A DNA stretch of 56,543 nt, from assembly GCA_964545415.1 (NCBI GenBank), contig CAZJFP010000007.1:1-56543 (forward strand). The letters are read 5' to 3'. The DNA is from CAJBLF01 sp964545415. GTDB lineage: Bacteria > Patescibacteriota > Gracilibacteria > Absconditabacterales > Absconditicoccaceae. Position numbers and translations under genes: made by a program. The notes beneath the pieces are model-generated. The model was given only the letters and a program-made list of their open reading frames with translations. It had not been told where the DNA came from and did no database searches. The number at the start of each line of letters is the position of its first letter. Within the stretch, counting starts at the first letter, position 1. This document shows positions 21,887 to 31,877 of the stretch, in pieces.

Positions 21887-22961
21887 TGTATGCTGCTATG
21901 TTCTGTATGTAATAATCGTAGACAAAAAGGAATCCGACAATACCTAACATAAGGAAAAAGATGAACAGGGTTATAAAAATCCGGTTTTTCCTTTTTTCCA
22001 TTTTGATTTTTTGATCTATGTCCAAAAATTTTCTGTTGAGGAACTTATCTTTGTTTTCTTCGTTGATATTCATCATAGTCTGTAATTTGCTTTCTATCTC
22101 GGTCAGCTTATTTTGCAGGCTTATGATGAATGCATTCTTTTCGTCTATAATCCTGTCTTTTATCTCTTCTTTTTCGGCTATGCTCTTGTGAAGCAATGCT
22201 ACTTTTTTGAATTTATTCTCAACTTCCTGTAATCTCTGCTCCAAGGTAGTTATAGTCTTTGATTTTTCTTCTATGATTTTATCCTTATTTCCGTCTCCTT
22301 GATGTTGTGCAATCAGTTTTTTTACTCTTTGTTCTGCGTCCAATAATTTCTGCTGAAGCACATAGATAGATTTGTTTTTTTCGTCGATCGCCTTATTTTT
22401 TTCGTCTATTATTTTGTCTTTTTCTCTGTATACGACCAGAAATTTGCTGATATTTTCATTCATTACTCTTATCTGTTCCTTGTGCAGTGTGTTCTGTTCT
22501 TGTTTTGCTTGTAATTGATATGTTTGTTGTTGGATAATCGCTTGCTGATAAATCTGTTGTGGTGTCTCTTTGACGATTACCGGTTCTTTTGTAGAAGAAT
22601 TACTTCCTTGTTGTTTGTTTTGCATGTTTTCATAAAATATCGAGATATCGTTTTCTATCTGATTGATCTTTTCTAGCTCCAGAGTCTCTTGTGAAAGTTG
22701 GATCTCTTGCTTGAGCTCGTTAATGCTGCCTTTTATATCATTGATGATCATATTCATCTCTGCTTGCTGCTCTTTCATCTCATAGATGGATTCTATGTTG
22801 TTTATCCTTTCCATCAATGGCTTTTTCATTGTATCCAATGTTCTTACGAACCTTGCTCTGTCAATCATCTTTTTGGCAAAATAGATAATGAATGACAAAA
22901 TAGGAAAAACAAGTATCCCTATGATAATATACATTTGGTAGTGGATGAGTGTTTTTAACAT
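21879..22961 (-). CDS. Coiled-coil protein with N- and C-terminal membrane helices, 360 aa
   Basis: Membrane helix near residues 8-29 (YIIIGILVFPILSFIIYF), then about 280 residues of coiled coil rich in Gln/Lys/Glu (ELKQEIQLSQETLELEKINQ; IIDEKNKAIDEKNKSI), then a C-terminal membrane helix (RIFITLFIFFLMLGIVGFLF). A rod anchored at both ends. Its segment VLQQKLLDAEQRV resembles VLQQRVSELETKI of the next gene, so the two may be paralogues. No in-frame TGA is used. The ATG at 22961 is preferred over a TTG at 22991. Confidence 0.8.
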   Translation of the reverse strand: MLKTLIHYQMYIIIGILVFPILSFIIYFAKKMIDRARFVRTLDTMKKPLMERINNIESIYEMKEQQAEMNMIINDIKGSINELKQEIQLSQETLELEKINQIENDISIFYENMQNKQQGSNSSTKEPVIVKETPQQIYQQAIIQQQTYQLQAKQEQNTLHKEQIRVMNENISKFLVVYREKDKIIDEKNKAIDEKNKSIYVLQQKLLDAEQRVKKLIAQHQGDGNKDKIIEEKSKTITTLEQRLQEVENKFKKVALLHKSIAEKEEIKDRIIDEKNAFIISLQNKLTEIESKLQTMMNINEENKDKFLNRKFLDIDQKIKMEKRKNRIFITLFIFFLMLGIVGFLFVYDYYIQNIAAYTM

Positions 22962-23047
22962 GCTGATTGAGCGGTAAGCGAGTAAAAACAATACATAATA
23001 TACTAATTATACATTAAAAGTCAATACAATCTGTAATTTAAAATATA

Positions 23048-23080
23048 TAAAAAACTCCAGATAGTTGCTGGAGTCTTTTT
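23048..23080. terminator. Bidirectional terminator
   Basis: ACTCCAG-ATAGTTG-CTGGAGT flanked by A-run on the left and T-run on the right. Ends the reverse-strand gene at 23098. Confidence 0.8.
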
Positions 23081-23097
23081 GATATGTAGGTGTTTTT

Positions 23098-23667
23098 TTA
23101 TCCCTTGAACATAAAGAATCCTGCGACGACGATGAAAATGAGTGAAAGTCCTATGAAAATAAGATTTTTGAGCTTTTCGTTTTTGATCATACCTTTGAGC
23201 TGCCCTATTTTCTCTTCCAATTTTTGCTTTTCTATGATAGCTTCTTGTTTTTCTTTGTTGTAATCAGGCAATGCGACCATATGTTTGATCTTAGTTTCTA
23301 GTTCTGATACTCTTTGTTGCAAAACGAAAATCATCTTATTCTTTTCTTCAAGCATTTTCTCTTTTTCTTTGAAGATAAGGAAAAATTTGTCTACTTTCTG
23401 ATCGATGACGTTTTCGATATTACCTTTGTTTGATAGATTTGTCGTTTGTGTTGTCGTGTTTTGGTTGATAATTTCAGAGCTCAGTTCCTGATGAAGGGTT
23501 GCAAATTCTTGTTTGAGCGAAATAACCTCTTCTTTGGCCAATAAAACTTTGTTTGCGATTTTCTTGTACGATAATTTACCGCTCTTGATATATCTATCTA
23601 TAGTCCTAGTAGATATATTCAAAGATTTTGCTGCGACTTCCCTTGTCACATTGTACGTTTTGCTCAT
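23098..23667 (-). CDS. Helix-turn-helix / coiled-coil protein with C-terminal membrane helix
   Basis: 189 aa. Residues 1-50 form an excisionase/MerR-like helix-turn-helix (NVTREVAAKSLNISTRTIDRY, then KLSYKKIANKVLLAKEEV). Residues 85-160 are coiled coil. The C-terminus is a membrane helix (NLIFIGLSLIFIVVAGFFMF). A DNA-binding domain tethered to the membrane could anchor chromosome or plasmid DNA or sense envelope state (inference). Single-gene unit with its own terminator. Confidence 0.82.
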   Translation of the reverse strand: MSKTYNVTREVAAKSLNISTRTIDRYIKSGKLSYKKIANKVLLAKEEVISLKQEFATLHQELSSEIINQNTTTQTTNLSNKGNIENVIDQKVDKFFLIFKEKEKMLEEKNKMIFVLQQRVSELETKIKHMVALPDYNKEKQEAIIEKQKLEEKIGQLKGMIKNEKLKNLIFIGLSLIFIVVAGFFMFKG

Positions 23668-23816
23668 AATACTAACTCATTAAAAATCTAAAATGAATTT
23701 GCTCACTACGTTCGCGTAATGAGTTCGTTGTGCTCGTGTAATGCTTTTCCTGTAATGTATTACAACTCATTATCATTCATTACATTCGAAGGATACATTA
23801 CTCTTTTGTATTTTGT

Positions 23817-24065
23817 TTATTGGTTGAGATCGAATTTTGTGGGTTCTTGGTATTTGATATCTTTGAGAACTTTTTGTATAAATAGCGTAACGATAACTCA
23901 CTCTATCATACCAAGGAACAATATCCGTGGGTAAATCGAAGTGAATAGTGGTGCTCCTCCGAAGAAATAGACAGGATTTGGTATTCATGCATTTTCAAAG
24001 AATGGGATTCGAAGAAAAATGAATATAGAGATAATCAATATGAGATACACTGTTTTTGTTTTCAT
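23817..24065 (-). CDS. Small membrane protein, 82 aa
   Basis: Two membrane segments: a signal-like start (TVYLILIISIFIFLRIPFF) and a second around LFLGMIEGVIVTLFI, with two TGA-glycines (NAGIPNP, IEGVIV). Basic C-terminus. Downstream of the holin-like gene by 36 nt on the same strand, so probably co-transcribed. Family not recognised. Confidence 0.75.
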
Positions 24066-24101
24066 GTATAGGTATTGTTATCAAATAAAGCTTTATTTTG
24101 T

Positions 24102-24485
24102 TTAGATGATCTTCTTGATAAGGAAGTAGATTGCGCTGAGTATGACTGATAATATGAGTGTTTGTGTCAATGTTCCCAGTTGTACCGTTATTCCCAGGTC
24201 TAGATAATTTACTACGACCTCGAAGATATACAATACTGCTAGATTGAGTACCAATGAAAAGATCCCTACCGTGATGATCCTTACTGGTAAGGTAAGGACT
24301 TTTAGAATGTTTTTCAATACGGAGTTTATGAGCCAAAATACAATTCCCAGAATTCAAAAGATGATGTATGTATCCTTGTAGATGGATTGTATCTTGAATC
24401 CAAGTTCTGGTACATAATGTACGATAGCATATAATACTGCTCCATTGACGATGATATTGATCAAAAGGTGCTTAATCGGCTTCAT
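24102..24485 (-). CDS. Phage-holin-4 superfamily (PF04020-type) membrane protein
   Basis: 127 aa, four membrane helices. The block VLKVLTLPVRIITVGIFSLV followed by LNLAVLYI is the typical PF04020 signature. Despite the family name these are widespread bacterial membrane proteins, and lysis activity is not implied. One TGA-glycine in IIFGILGIVFW. First gene of a two-gene unit. Confidence 0.85.
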
Positions 24486-24487
24486 AC

Positions 24488-24595
24488 TCACTTTGAGAAC
24501 TAAAGATGGGTTGGACGGGTTAGATTTCAGGTAAAAATCCTATTCTGTCTATTTTATCTAATCTGTCTATTTCATGTGTTTAGGTATTTGTCTAC
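24488..24595. repeat. Composite palindromic repeat (GATGGGTTGGACGGGTTAGA type)
   Basis: Left arm GATGGGTTGGACGGGTTAGA, right arm CTGTCTATTTTATCTAATCTGTCTATT, roughly complementary around a short core. Same unit family as at 29703 and 48575. Confidence 0.6.
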
Positions 24596-24672
24596 TATTT
24601 TCAATATCAAATTATTAGCTTTTTGACACGTATTTGTCAGTTTTGTTAAAAATCTGTCAATTTCTGTCTCGA

Positions 24673-25080
24673 CTAGTCTTCTATGAGGTCGTCGAAAGTG
24701 TCTTTCTGATTGTCTTTTAGGTATTCATGAATTGCGTTTCTTGTCGCTAATATGGCAATAACTGCTGCTCTTTTTCTTCTTGGTGATATCTCAAATCCTT
24801 GGTCTACCATCGTCTTGTAGGTTCGAATCAAAATATCTTCTATGGATGTCCCGATGATGATTTCTGATAGGAAGCTTGCTGCTGCTGTCGTAATGTTGGA
24901 ACAATTTCCATCATAGCTATAATCTGTGATTATGTGGTCTTTGATTACTATATATACGGTGATATCATCTCAACAGATAAAATTCCCCTCATGCTGCTTG
25001 ACGGTATATTCCTTCATAGCATAGTTTTTGAGAGGATTTTTGGCATATTCTTGTATCATAAGACTGTTTTCTTCGGACAT
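24673..25080 (-). CDS. sufU: SufU/IscU-like Fe-S scaffold, third cysteine missing
   Basis: 135 aa. Fe-S cluster scaffold fold: NPLKNYAMKEY, Cys-Gly-Asp in FICGDDITVYI (Gly is TGA), GNCSNITTAAASFL (the GxGCxxSxAS equivalent), then SPRRKRAAVIAILATRNAI. In SufU/IscU the last segment carries the third cluster-binding Cys (R-x-x-C), and here Ala/Arg occupy it. It may be a regulatory or trafficking variant, or assemble clusters with another ligand. The SUF genes sufB and sufC lie about 1.3 kb away on the same strand, supporting the pathway. Confidence 0.8.
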
Positions 25081-25085
25081 TGTGT

Positions 25086-25178
25086 GAATGTTTAAAGCTT
25101 AAAGTTTAAAGCTTAAAGTTTAAAGCTGTAATATGGCTAATTAGCGGCTTTATGCTTTAAACTTGGTGCTTAATGCTC
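25086..25178. repeat. Composite palindromic repeat (TTTAAAGCTTAAAG type)
   Basis: Left arm: three TTTAAAGCTTAAAG units. Core: CTGTAATATGGCTAATTAGCGG. Right arm: GCTTTAAACTTGGTGCTTAA. Forms a long imperfect hairpin between the sufU-like gene and the 25185 gene. Confidence 0.65.
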
Positions 25179-25184
25179 TGTTTT

Positions 25185-25457
25185 TTAGTCTAATCTATAT
25201 CGGAGATGTTCTATGAGTCTCTTGATCATCAGGATAATCTTGTTGCTGATCTCTACGAATCCTTTGGTTGCAATGATTTCTAGGCATTCTATCTGATTCT
25301 CTATCTTTTCTACGGCAATTAGGAATTTGTTTGAATTGATTTCCAATATAATATCGTATGAACCGTCGGTATTCTCCGTAAACGTTGCATGGACATTATC
25401 CAGGCAGACTGTTTTTTGAATAGTCTCTATCTGTGGTATCAGAGCTATTTGGTTCAT
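25185..25457 (-). CDS. Hypothetical protein, 90 aa
   Basis: Starts MNQIALIPQIETIQKTVCLDN and has a beta-rich middle (ATFTENTDGSYDIILEINSNKFLIAVEKIENQIE) with a basic helical end (KIILMIKRLIEHLRYRLD). A TTG at 25520 would add 21 residues. It is divergent from the AbiEi-like gene and uses no in-frame TGA. Family not recognised. Confidence 0.65.
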   Translation of the reverse strand: MNQIALIPQIETIQKTVCLDNVHATFTENTDGSYDIILEINSNKFLIAVEKIENQIECLEIIATKGFVEISNKIILMIKRLIEHLRYRLD

Positions 25458-25618
25458 ATCACGATACAATATAAAAAATCTGGGTAAGCAACTTTTTATC
25501 GTTTCATAGATCAAATGCAATAGAAAAACCGTTCAGATTTTTGTGGAAAAAACGTCTTGATTTTTTTGTAAGGAACATTATATTTTTTTATGTTTACTTC
25601 ATAGGTACTTCCTATATT

Positions 25619-26389
25619 ATGTCGAATAAGGTTTTTGACAATCTTGTCAGAAAGTTGATAAAATACAAAGGGAAGCTCATGGACGGGGAAAAGGTAGGAA
25701 TCCTGCTCAAATCCTCTATGGGAGACGATTTTTCTGTACAAAAGATGTATAAGATGATCTATTACCTCAAAGTCAGATGATATCTTGAAAATCTCAAAAA
25801 AAATATCTTCTTCGTTAAGGATCCCGATCACATATATACAAAAGAACAGATTCTGGAGCTTTTTTATCGAACTATCGTCAAGAAACACTGTTTTGATTTT
25901 CTCAAAGGTAATCGATATATCTGATGATTGAAAGCATTGGAATTGAACTTAGCTTCTTATGATGTCCCTGATGAATTGATGATTGTGAATCAATATAAAC
26001 AGGCCACAGAAGTTGTCATGTTCGACAAACAGGCTGTCTTCAAAACGTATGCCAAAAACAAGACCGACAATCTATTTTCTTTTTTTCGAAAATTAACCAA
26101 AAAGATAAAGATTTGAAATCAGACTTTCCCTATCGCTGGTTTGGAACTCGCTATCGTGGAAAGCTTATATAACCCTAGCATGATTTCTCAAGGGTACACC
26201 AATGAAATGGTGAAGAAAGTGATCAGAAAATATCATACATCCTTGGATATCAAAGTCCGAGAGGCAATATTGAAAAAAAGCAAGCACAATACCAGTATCA
26301 ATAGACTATATGAGCTTAGCAAATCTATAGATTTTGAATTAGCTGATAAGCTGAAGAAGCTTATCAAGAGATATGGGTATTTTATTTAA
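25619..26389 (+). CDS. AbiEi-like antitoxin/regulator family protein
   Basis: 256 aa. N-terminal winged-helix-like part (VFDNLVRKLIKYKGKLMDGEKVGILLKSS), then YIGGLKALELNLASYDVPDELMIVNQYKQATEV and IGNQTFPIAGLELAIVESLYNP. This order resembles AbiEi antitoxins of type IV toxin-antitoxin systems, which bind their own promoter. No AbiEii nucleotidyltransferase toxin is next to it. A separate nucleotidyltransferase lies 20 kb away (45677). Moderate confidence because the similarity is in pattern, not in a strict motif. It overlaps the convergent sufB by 4 nt. Confidence 0.55.
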
Positions 26390-27771
26390 CCTACTGCACC
26401 TTCCATCTCCATTTCGACTAATTTATTCAGCTCTCCTGCATATTCGAGCGGGAGCTTTTTTATTACTGAGGAGAAAAATCCGTTGACGATCATAGTGGTT
26501 GCTTTGTCCTTCGAAAGTCAGCGGGACATGAGGTAGAAAAGTTCAGATTCCTCTATTTTTCCTGCGCTGGCTTCGTGCGCTACGATGGCGGTGTCGTTAT
26601 CGGAAATAACTAAAGGAATAGTGTTTGACACCGAATCGTCATTGAAGAGCAAGGCATCGCATTGGGTGTGATTGGTCGCTCCTTCTGCTCATTTGGCGAT
26701 TTTGACTAATCCGCGGTAGGTATTGATTCCACCAGCTTTCGATATCGATTTTGCCACAATGTTTGACGAAGTATATTTTCAAATGTGGATAGCTTTGGAT
26801 CCTGTGTCTTGATGTTGTCCCTGCCCTGCTACAGCGATTCCGAGCATATCTGTCTTGCTATAATCTCCTTTCAAGATGGAACACGGATAGAGCATCGTCG
26901 TGCAGGAGCCCAGGTTACCATTGACCCGTTCCATATATCCACACTCCTCTACTAGTGCTCTTTTGGTATTGAGATTGTAGGTGTTTGTTGATCGGTTCTC
27001 GACGGAAGAATATTTCATCTTTGCATTCTTTCCTATATAGATTTCAACTAATCCTGCATGCAATGATGCTTTGTCGAATTTCGGCGCTGAGCATCCTTCG
27101 ATATAGCTTCCCTCGGCTTCGTCTTCGATGATGATCAAAGTGTGCTCAAATTGTCCTCCTGCGTAGATATTCATGCGGAAATACGCTTGCAAGGGGTCAG
27201 TGAGTTTGATTCCTTTGGGTACATAGATGAATGTTCCCCCACTCCAGACAGCTCCATGCAAAGCTGCAAATGCATGATCGTTTGCTGGGACTAATTTCAT
27301 GAAATGCTTTTTTACTAATTCCGGATATTTTTTTACCGCTTGGGGCATATCTTCAAAGATGATCCCTTTTTCCGATCGCTGTTCCTTGATCTTGTGATAG
27401 ACATTCAGTGAATCGTATTGTCCTCCTGCTCATGCGAGATATTTTTGTTCAGCTTCCGGGATTCCTAATCTCTGGAACTTCTGTTTAATTTCTACGGGAA
27501 CTTCTTCCCAGTTGTTCGCATATCCTTGATTATCCTTGTGCGGTTTAGCATAATAGACGATATCGTCCAAATTCAGTTTCTCTAAACTCGGTCATCGCGT
27601 CGGTAATTCCATCTTTTGAAAAATCTTCAGACACGATAGACGATGATCCAGCATCCGCTGAGGTTCTTCCTGTTCAGCAGAAATTTTCCTGACGGTATCT
27701 TCGGTGAGTCCAGTCAAGTAAAGTTCGTATTGTATATTATCTTTCGACTCCAATGTCGACTTCAGTGACAT
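26386..27771 (-). CDS. sufB: Fe-S cluster assembly protein SufB
   Basis: 461 aa, normal length. SufB is the scaffold of the SufBC(D) complex. Seen: YELYLTGLTEDTVRKISAEQ near the start, LDDIVYYAKPHKDNQGYANNWEEVP, EKGIIFEDMP, FAALHGAVWSGGTFIYVPKG, EDEAEGSYIEGCSAPKFDKASLHAG, NRSTNTYNLNTKRALVEECG, SCTTMLYP, TDMLGIAVAGQGQHQDTGSKAIHI and the final HEASAGKIEESELFYLMSRGLSKDKA. The N-terminus overlaps the Nudix gene by 35 nt, indicating an operon. No sufD or sufS is present in the window. Confidence 0.96.
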
Positions 27772-28312
27772 CTGTGTTTTCTTTCATAGATAAAAGGTCT
27801 ATGTCTTTGTGTGCTAGGAGTGTTTGTATGATCTCATCTTTGATATGAAGAAAGAATTTTTTTTCTTCTTCGTTTTGTATATAGTTTTCGGCATTATGGA
27901 GATCTATGAATGCTGCGATATGCCTTTTGTCGGTAGGATTCAACTTCGGATATTCTTTGGTTAGGATGTAGAGGAACATATCTGTTTCTTTAAATCCATA
28001 TTCTTTCTTTTTGAGGAATGATCATAGGTGCTTTTGGAGGGTTATATCCTTTCCTTTGATACCTCACTCTTCCTCTATCTCTTGGAGCGCTGTCTCATGG
28101 ATAGTCATTCATTTCTCTATTTTCCCTTTGGTAAATCCTCACAATTTGAATCTTTTTATTGCTTCTTCTGGCTTGATAGCAAAAAGATCATATAATACTT
28201 TTTTGAGATGTGCTTTGTGTTTTTTTTTCGCTAATTTCTTGGTAAGTAATATCTTCTCTGTCTTGGGATCCAATACAATCCCTCCTGCTGAATGTTTTTT
28301 GATCTTGTCCAT
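27737..28312 (-). CDS. Nudix-like hydrolase with altered Nudix box
   Basis: 191 aa. SAGGIVLDPKTEKILLTKK is a typical Nudix start. The box reads GKIEKGMTIHETALQEIEEEGGI, matching G-x5-E-x7-R-E-U-x-E-E-x-G-U except that the first Glu is Met and the Arg is Gln, while the metal-binding EE is kept. Two of its glycines are TGA. The C-terminal helices are charged. Substrate unknown. It lies inside the suf cluster between the hydrolase and sufB and overlaps sufB, so it is probably co-translated with it. Confidence 0.8.
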
Positions 28313-28330
28313 AATGCTTCACTATATAAT

Positions 28331-28882
28331 TTATAATAAAATCTCTTTTAATAGTTCTGGAAATTCTTCAGTTCCCATATTTCAGAGTGTATAATGGCCA
28401 TGATCTTTGAGATTGATGACTTCACCTTCAAGTGATTTGTGGAATATATTCAGGCTTTCCTTTCCTTCTGGATCTTCGTCGTTTGATGTGAACATAACGA
28501 TTTTTTTTACTCTATCTTTGATGGTTATATCGATTGGATAGGTATAAAATATTTCTCTGAATTCATCTCCTTCATCATTTATCTTCCATGGTGCCACAAG
28601 AATAAGTTTCTTTATTTTTTGTTTTGTTTCTCATAGCCAACGAACTAAAAACGCGCAACCACAGCTATGACCTATCAATATTGTATCTTCATCTACAGTA
28701 TATTTCTCAAATTCCTTTTTGTAATCTTCATATACTGGTTGTCGTGGTGATGGCATAAGCGGCGTTTCTGTCGGAATATTATTTTTGATCAATTCGTTTT
28801 TGAGTCGAGGTATCCGATGTTTATTGTATGTCGGATCCATATTGTTTGATGGACATCCATGTATGATAATGCAGTTTCCCAT
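28331..28882 (-). CDS. Alpha/beta hydrolase, RBBP9/YdeN-like
   Basis: 183 aa. Oxyanion region IIIHGCPSN, nucleophile motif GHSCGCAF (Ser), acid in TSNDEDPEG and histidine in DHGHYTL, giving a complete Ser-Asp-His triad in the size range of the RBBP9/YdeN family. Cytoplasmic. Substrate unknown. Located 9 nt after sufC and 18 nt before the Nudix gene, so part of the suf operon. Confidence 0.85.
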
Positions 28883-28891
28883 AATGTGTAT

Positions 28892-29665
28892 CTACTTATT
28901 AAAACCTTCTTTTTTGATTTTATTCACTAATTTCTGATCACCCTCTTGGACGATTTTTCCTTTTTCAAGGACGTATACTTTATCGACGGGAATATGCTCT
29001 ATGATATCAAAGATATGCGTGATGATGATAAAAGAATTTTCTGCATGATTGAGATCGGCGATCATACGAACGACGGATTTGAATGCGTCGACGTCGAGTC
29101 CGCTGTCGATTTCATCCAGAAAAATATATTTTGGTTTGAGAAGTTTGAGTTGAAGGATCTCTATCTTCCTCCTCTCTCCTCCACTGAATCCGACATTGAG
29201 ATCTCTCCGGAGAAATTCCATATTGATAGCTAATTCATTCATTACTGGCTCGATGATTTTTTTGAATGCAAGGAATGATGTCGTTGTTTCGTTCTGTGCA
29301 TCATAGATGGATCTGAGAAATTCGAATAATTTGATGCCTTTGATTTCTGGTATATGTTGGAACGCTACAAAGATTCATAATTTAGCTCTTTCGTGTGGAT
29401 CTAACGTATTAAGATTGAAAGATTGAGATATGGAGGACTTGAAAGATGTTTTTTCTGTCTTTGTTTTTTCGTCTTTCACTATTTCAATATTTCCATCAGT
29501 AATTCTGTATTTAGGGTGTCCCATGATAGTCATAGCCAAGGAAGATTTTCCTGAACCGTTTTTTCCGATAATGCAATAATTTTTCCCGAGGTCAAACTCC
29601 ATGGAAATATTTTCTAATATCGGTGTGTCCTCGACATTGACGGTAAGATCTTTTATTTTTAGCAT
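28892..29665 (-). CDS. sufC: SUF system ATPase SufC
   Basis: 257 aa. ABC ATPase: Walker A GKNGSGKSS (about 34-42), TIMGHPKYRITDG, DPHERAKLGIFVAFQHIPEI (Q-loop), signature GFSGGERRKIEILQ, Walker B IFLDEIDSGLDVDA, H-loop THIFD. The HPKY and DSGLD signatures are specific to SufC. It energises SufB-based Fe-S assembly. First gene of the sufC-hydrolase-nudix-sufB unit. Confidence 0.97.
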
Positions 29666-29830
29666 TAAAGGTAAAAGGTAGAAGGTAAAAGGTAGAACAC
29701 AAGATGGGATAGATGGATTAGACGGGATAGATGGATTAGATGGGATAGATGGATTAGACGGGATAGATGGATTAGACGGGATAGATAGAATGGGCGTGAT
29801 AGACTCCTAATCCGTCTCATAAGCAATCTA
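29666..29830. repeat. Minisatellite GGGATAGATGGATTAGAC upstream of sufC
   Basis: Starts with GGTAAAAGGTAGAAGGTAAAAGG, then five near-perfect 18-nt units GGGATAGATGGATTAGAC (about 29706-29787), then the inverse unit (CCTAATCCGTCTCATAAGCAATCTAATTCG). Same unit as at 24488, 42970 and 48575. Confidence 0.8.
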
Positions 29831-29841
29831 ATTCGTCTTCA

Positions 29842-31044
29842 TTATTTGTGTAAATCGATAAAGTCGCCGGTGTTTCCGTAGAATTGGTTGAATAATTCAT
29901 CGAGATATTTTTCTGCGTTATAACTGTTTTTGCTTCTGATTTTCAATACGTTGTTGATCCATCATTTGTTGATTTTTTGTATCTGTTCCAATACTTCTTT
30001 TTCGTCTTCTGAAAAGAAATCTTTGTATTGGGTCTGCTGTCCTGCTTTTGTCTGTTGTTTTTGTTCTTGGTTTTCTTGTGTATTTTGACTTATCTTTTCT
30101 AGCATCTCCTGTACGGAACTTGTTATCTGTTCGTTTATTTGTGCGTCGTTTTTGGTCTGGTTACAGAGATCTTGTATCGATTGTCTGTTGTTGCTTTGGA
30201 TCGCCTCTATAGTGCTTTGGTGAAGTGATTGATATTGGGATAATCATTGAGCACCCTTGATGAGGGAAGGTAAAATATTTTCATATGGAGTCTCTATACA
30301 GATCATAGGATCCTCTATCTTGGATTGAAAATCAGACTTATATGTCTGTGCGCTTTTTCTCATGGTCATCTCCAGTTTACCTACTTGTTCTTTGCTCTTG
30401 TCCACTATCGTACGAAGCTTTTGGTAACAGTTGTCGTTGAGCTTGCTAGCGTTTTTTTCGATAGTGATTTCCTCTTGTTTCAATGTACCATCGATTGCTG
30501 ATATGATGGTGTTTATCTGACTCATGTCGCTGATGATACTTTGTCCTACACGGTAACATGTTTTGATGTCTATTACGGGCGTCAGTGCGTAGACGGTTTG
30601 TCTGTTTTTTTCGATGGCTTTGCGGATATTCTTTGAAGCTGATAATTTCTCTGCAAGATCGAAATTCTGCTGAGCTTGTGCTATAAATACTTGAGCAGTT
30701 TCCAATCAAGAAATATCGGTTTGGAGAGCATTCTTGTATGCTAAGATTGTCTGTATAGTACCGCGATTGTAATAATCTTGACTTGAAGTACCGCTGATAA
30801 GCTTCAACGCTTGTTCGTATTTTTGCTGTTCAATCGCTGTATCTGCTTGTAAAGTGTTTTCTATCTTAATGATTTTTTGTCCTATTGGACTTGATGGATC
30901 CGGTTGCTGATTGTTGGCTATTGTATCGTAAATTTTACCTTCGTTTGCTGCATTGATTATGAATATACAGGAAAAAAGCAATCATATGCCTGCTATGAGC
31001 ATAAAAGTCATCGTATGCTTTTGATCGCTATATTTTGTCTCCAT
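29842..31044 (-). CDS. Membrane-anchored helical protein, 400 aa
   Basis: N-terminal membrane helix (about 12-33, TFMLIAGIGLLFSCIFIINA), then a Gln/Lys-rich all-helical body with repeated heptads (SQNTQENQEQKQQTKAGQQTQ around 330) and four or more cysteines (TCYRVG, DNCYQK, MICIET, LCNQT). Probably extracytoplasmic. TGA-glycines at GIGLL, DISGLETAQ, GAQGLSQ and NKGWINN. No family is recognised. It follows the 31128 gene by 83 nt on the same strand and may belong with the pilus genes. Confidence 0.78.
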
Positions 31045-31127
31045 ATACAAAAATATGTCAGGATAAATCTCCTGATTTCAGGGTAATTATTTGCTTGAAA
31101 AGTTCAATAAGAAGAAATGTTTTTTTG

Positions 31128-31853
31128 CTAGAAATCGTATTGTTTGAGAAGATCGTCTATATCATTGAGATCAGGTAAGATATTATCCCTGAATATCTCA
31201 AAATTTTTGGCTAGTATATCTTTTTTTTCGAAGAGCACATCGTACTTCTTTTGGAGAAGTCCCATATAGAATACGAGTTTTTTGGCTACTGTAGCTTTTG
31301 CATTGTATTCAATCCTCTTTTTTGTAGCACATTGTTCGTACTTAATCGAATCCGATACTGCGGTGTTCATGGATTTTTGGTCATAGCGGTCTATTGCATC
31401 AAAATATGCTTTATCACTGATTTCTTTGTCTTTGATACATGCTTCCATATCCCCTTTGATGATATTGGTTTCTTGCTTTATATATGAGGAAAGCATTTCT
31501 CCTTTTTGTAATCCTTGTTCGCATGTGGTAAGATATTGCGTTAATGCTGTTTCTTTGTTTTTTGCAAGATCAAGCAATGTTATGACATTGGTTTTGGTGA
31601 GTATTTCAAGATTCTTTATGGTTTCCAAGGCTTCTCATTGATAGTTTATGGTTTGCAGATCCTTGCCGGCTATGAGGATATGTAGCTTGATAGCTGTATA
31701 ACTCAGTTCATTAATGAAGAATCCTTGTTCCGTTAGACTAGGTGTCTGATCTTCGATAATCACGTCTCCCAAACCTTCTTGTTGTGCTTGCGAAGGAGAT
31801 TGAAATGCTATAATGCTTATCAATATCAGTGCTGTGAGGATAATTTTTTTCAT
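31128..31853 (-). CDS. Exported helical protein, 241 aa
   Basis: Clear Sec signal peptide MKKIILTALILISIIAF with cleavage likely after PSQA (before QQEG). The mature part is helical, with three conserved-looking Cys (TTCEQG, EACIKDK, EQCATKK). One TGA-glycine (YQGEALE). An upstream ATG at 31859 adds two residues. No family is recognised. It lies just downstream of the PilC-like gene, 24 nt away, suggesting co-expression with the pilus/secretion machinery. Confidence 0.8.
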
Positions 31854-31877
31854 GTGCATGTATCTATATAATAAATC

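Noticed and set aside
22961..22991. TTG start upstream of the coiled-coil gene
   Set aside because: The ATG at 22961 gives a complete first membrane helix; the extension adds nothing recognisable.
29703..29790. Possible CRISPR array
   Set aside because: Units are directly adjacent with no spacers and no cas genes nearby, so it is a minisatellite.
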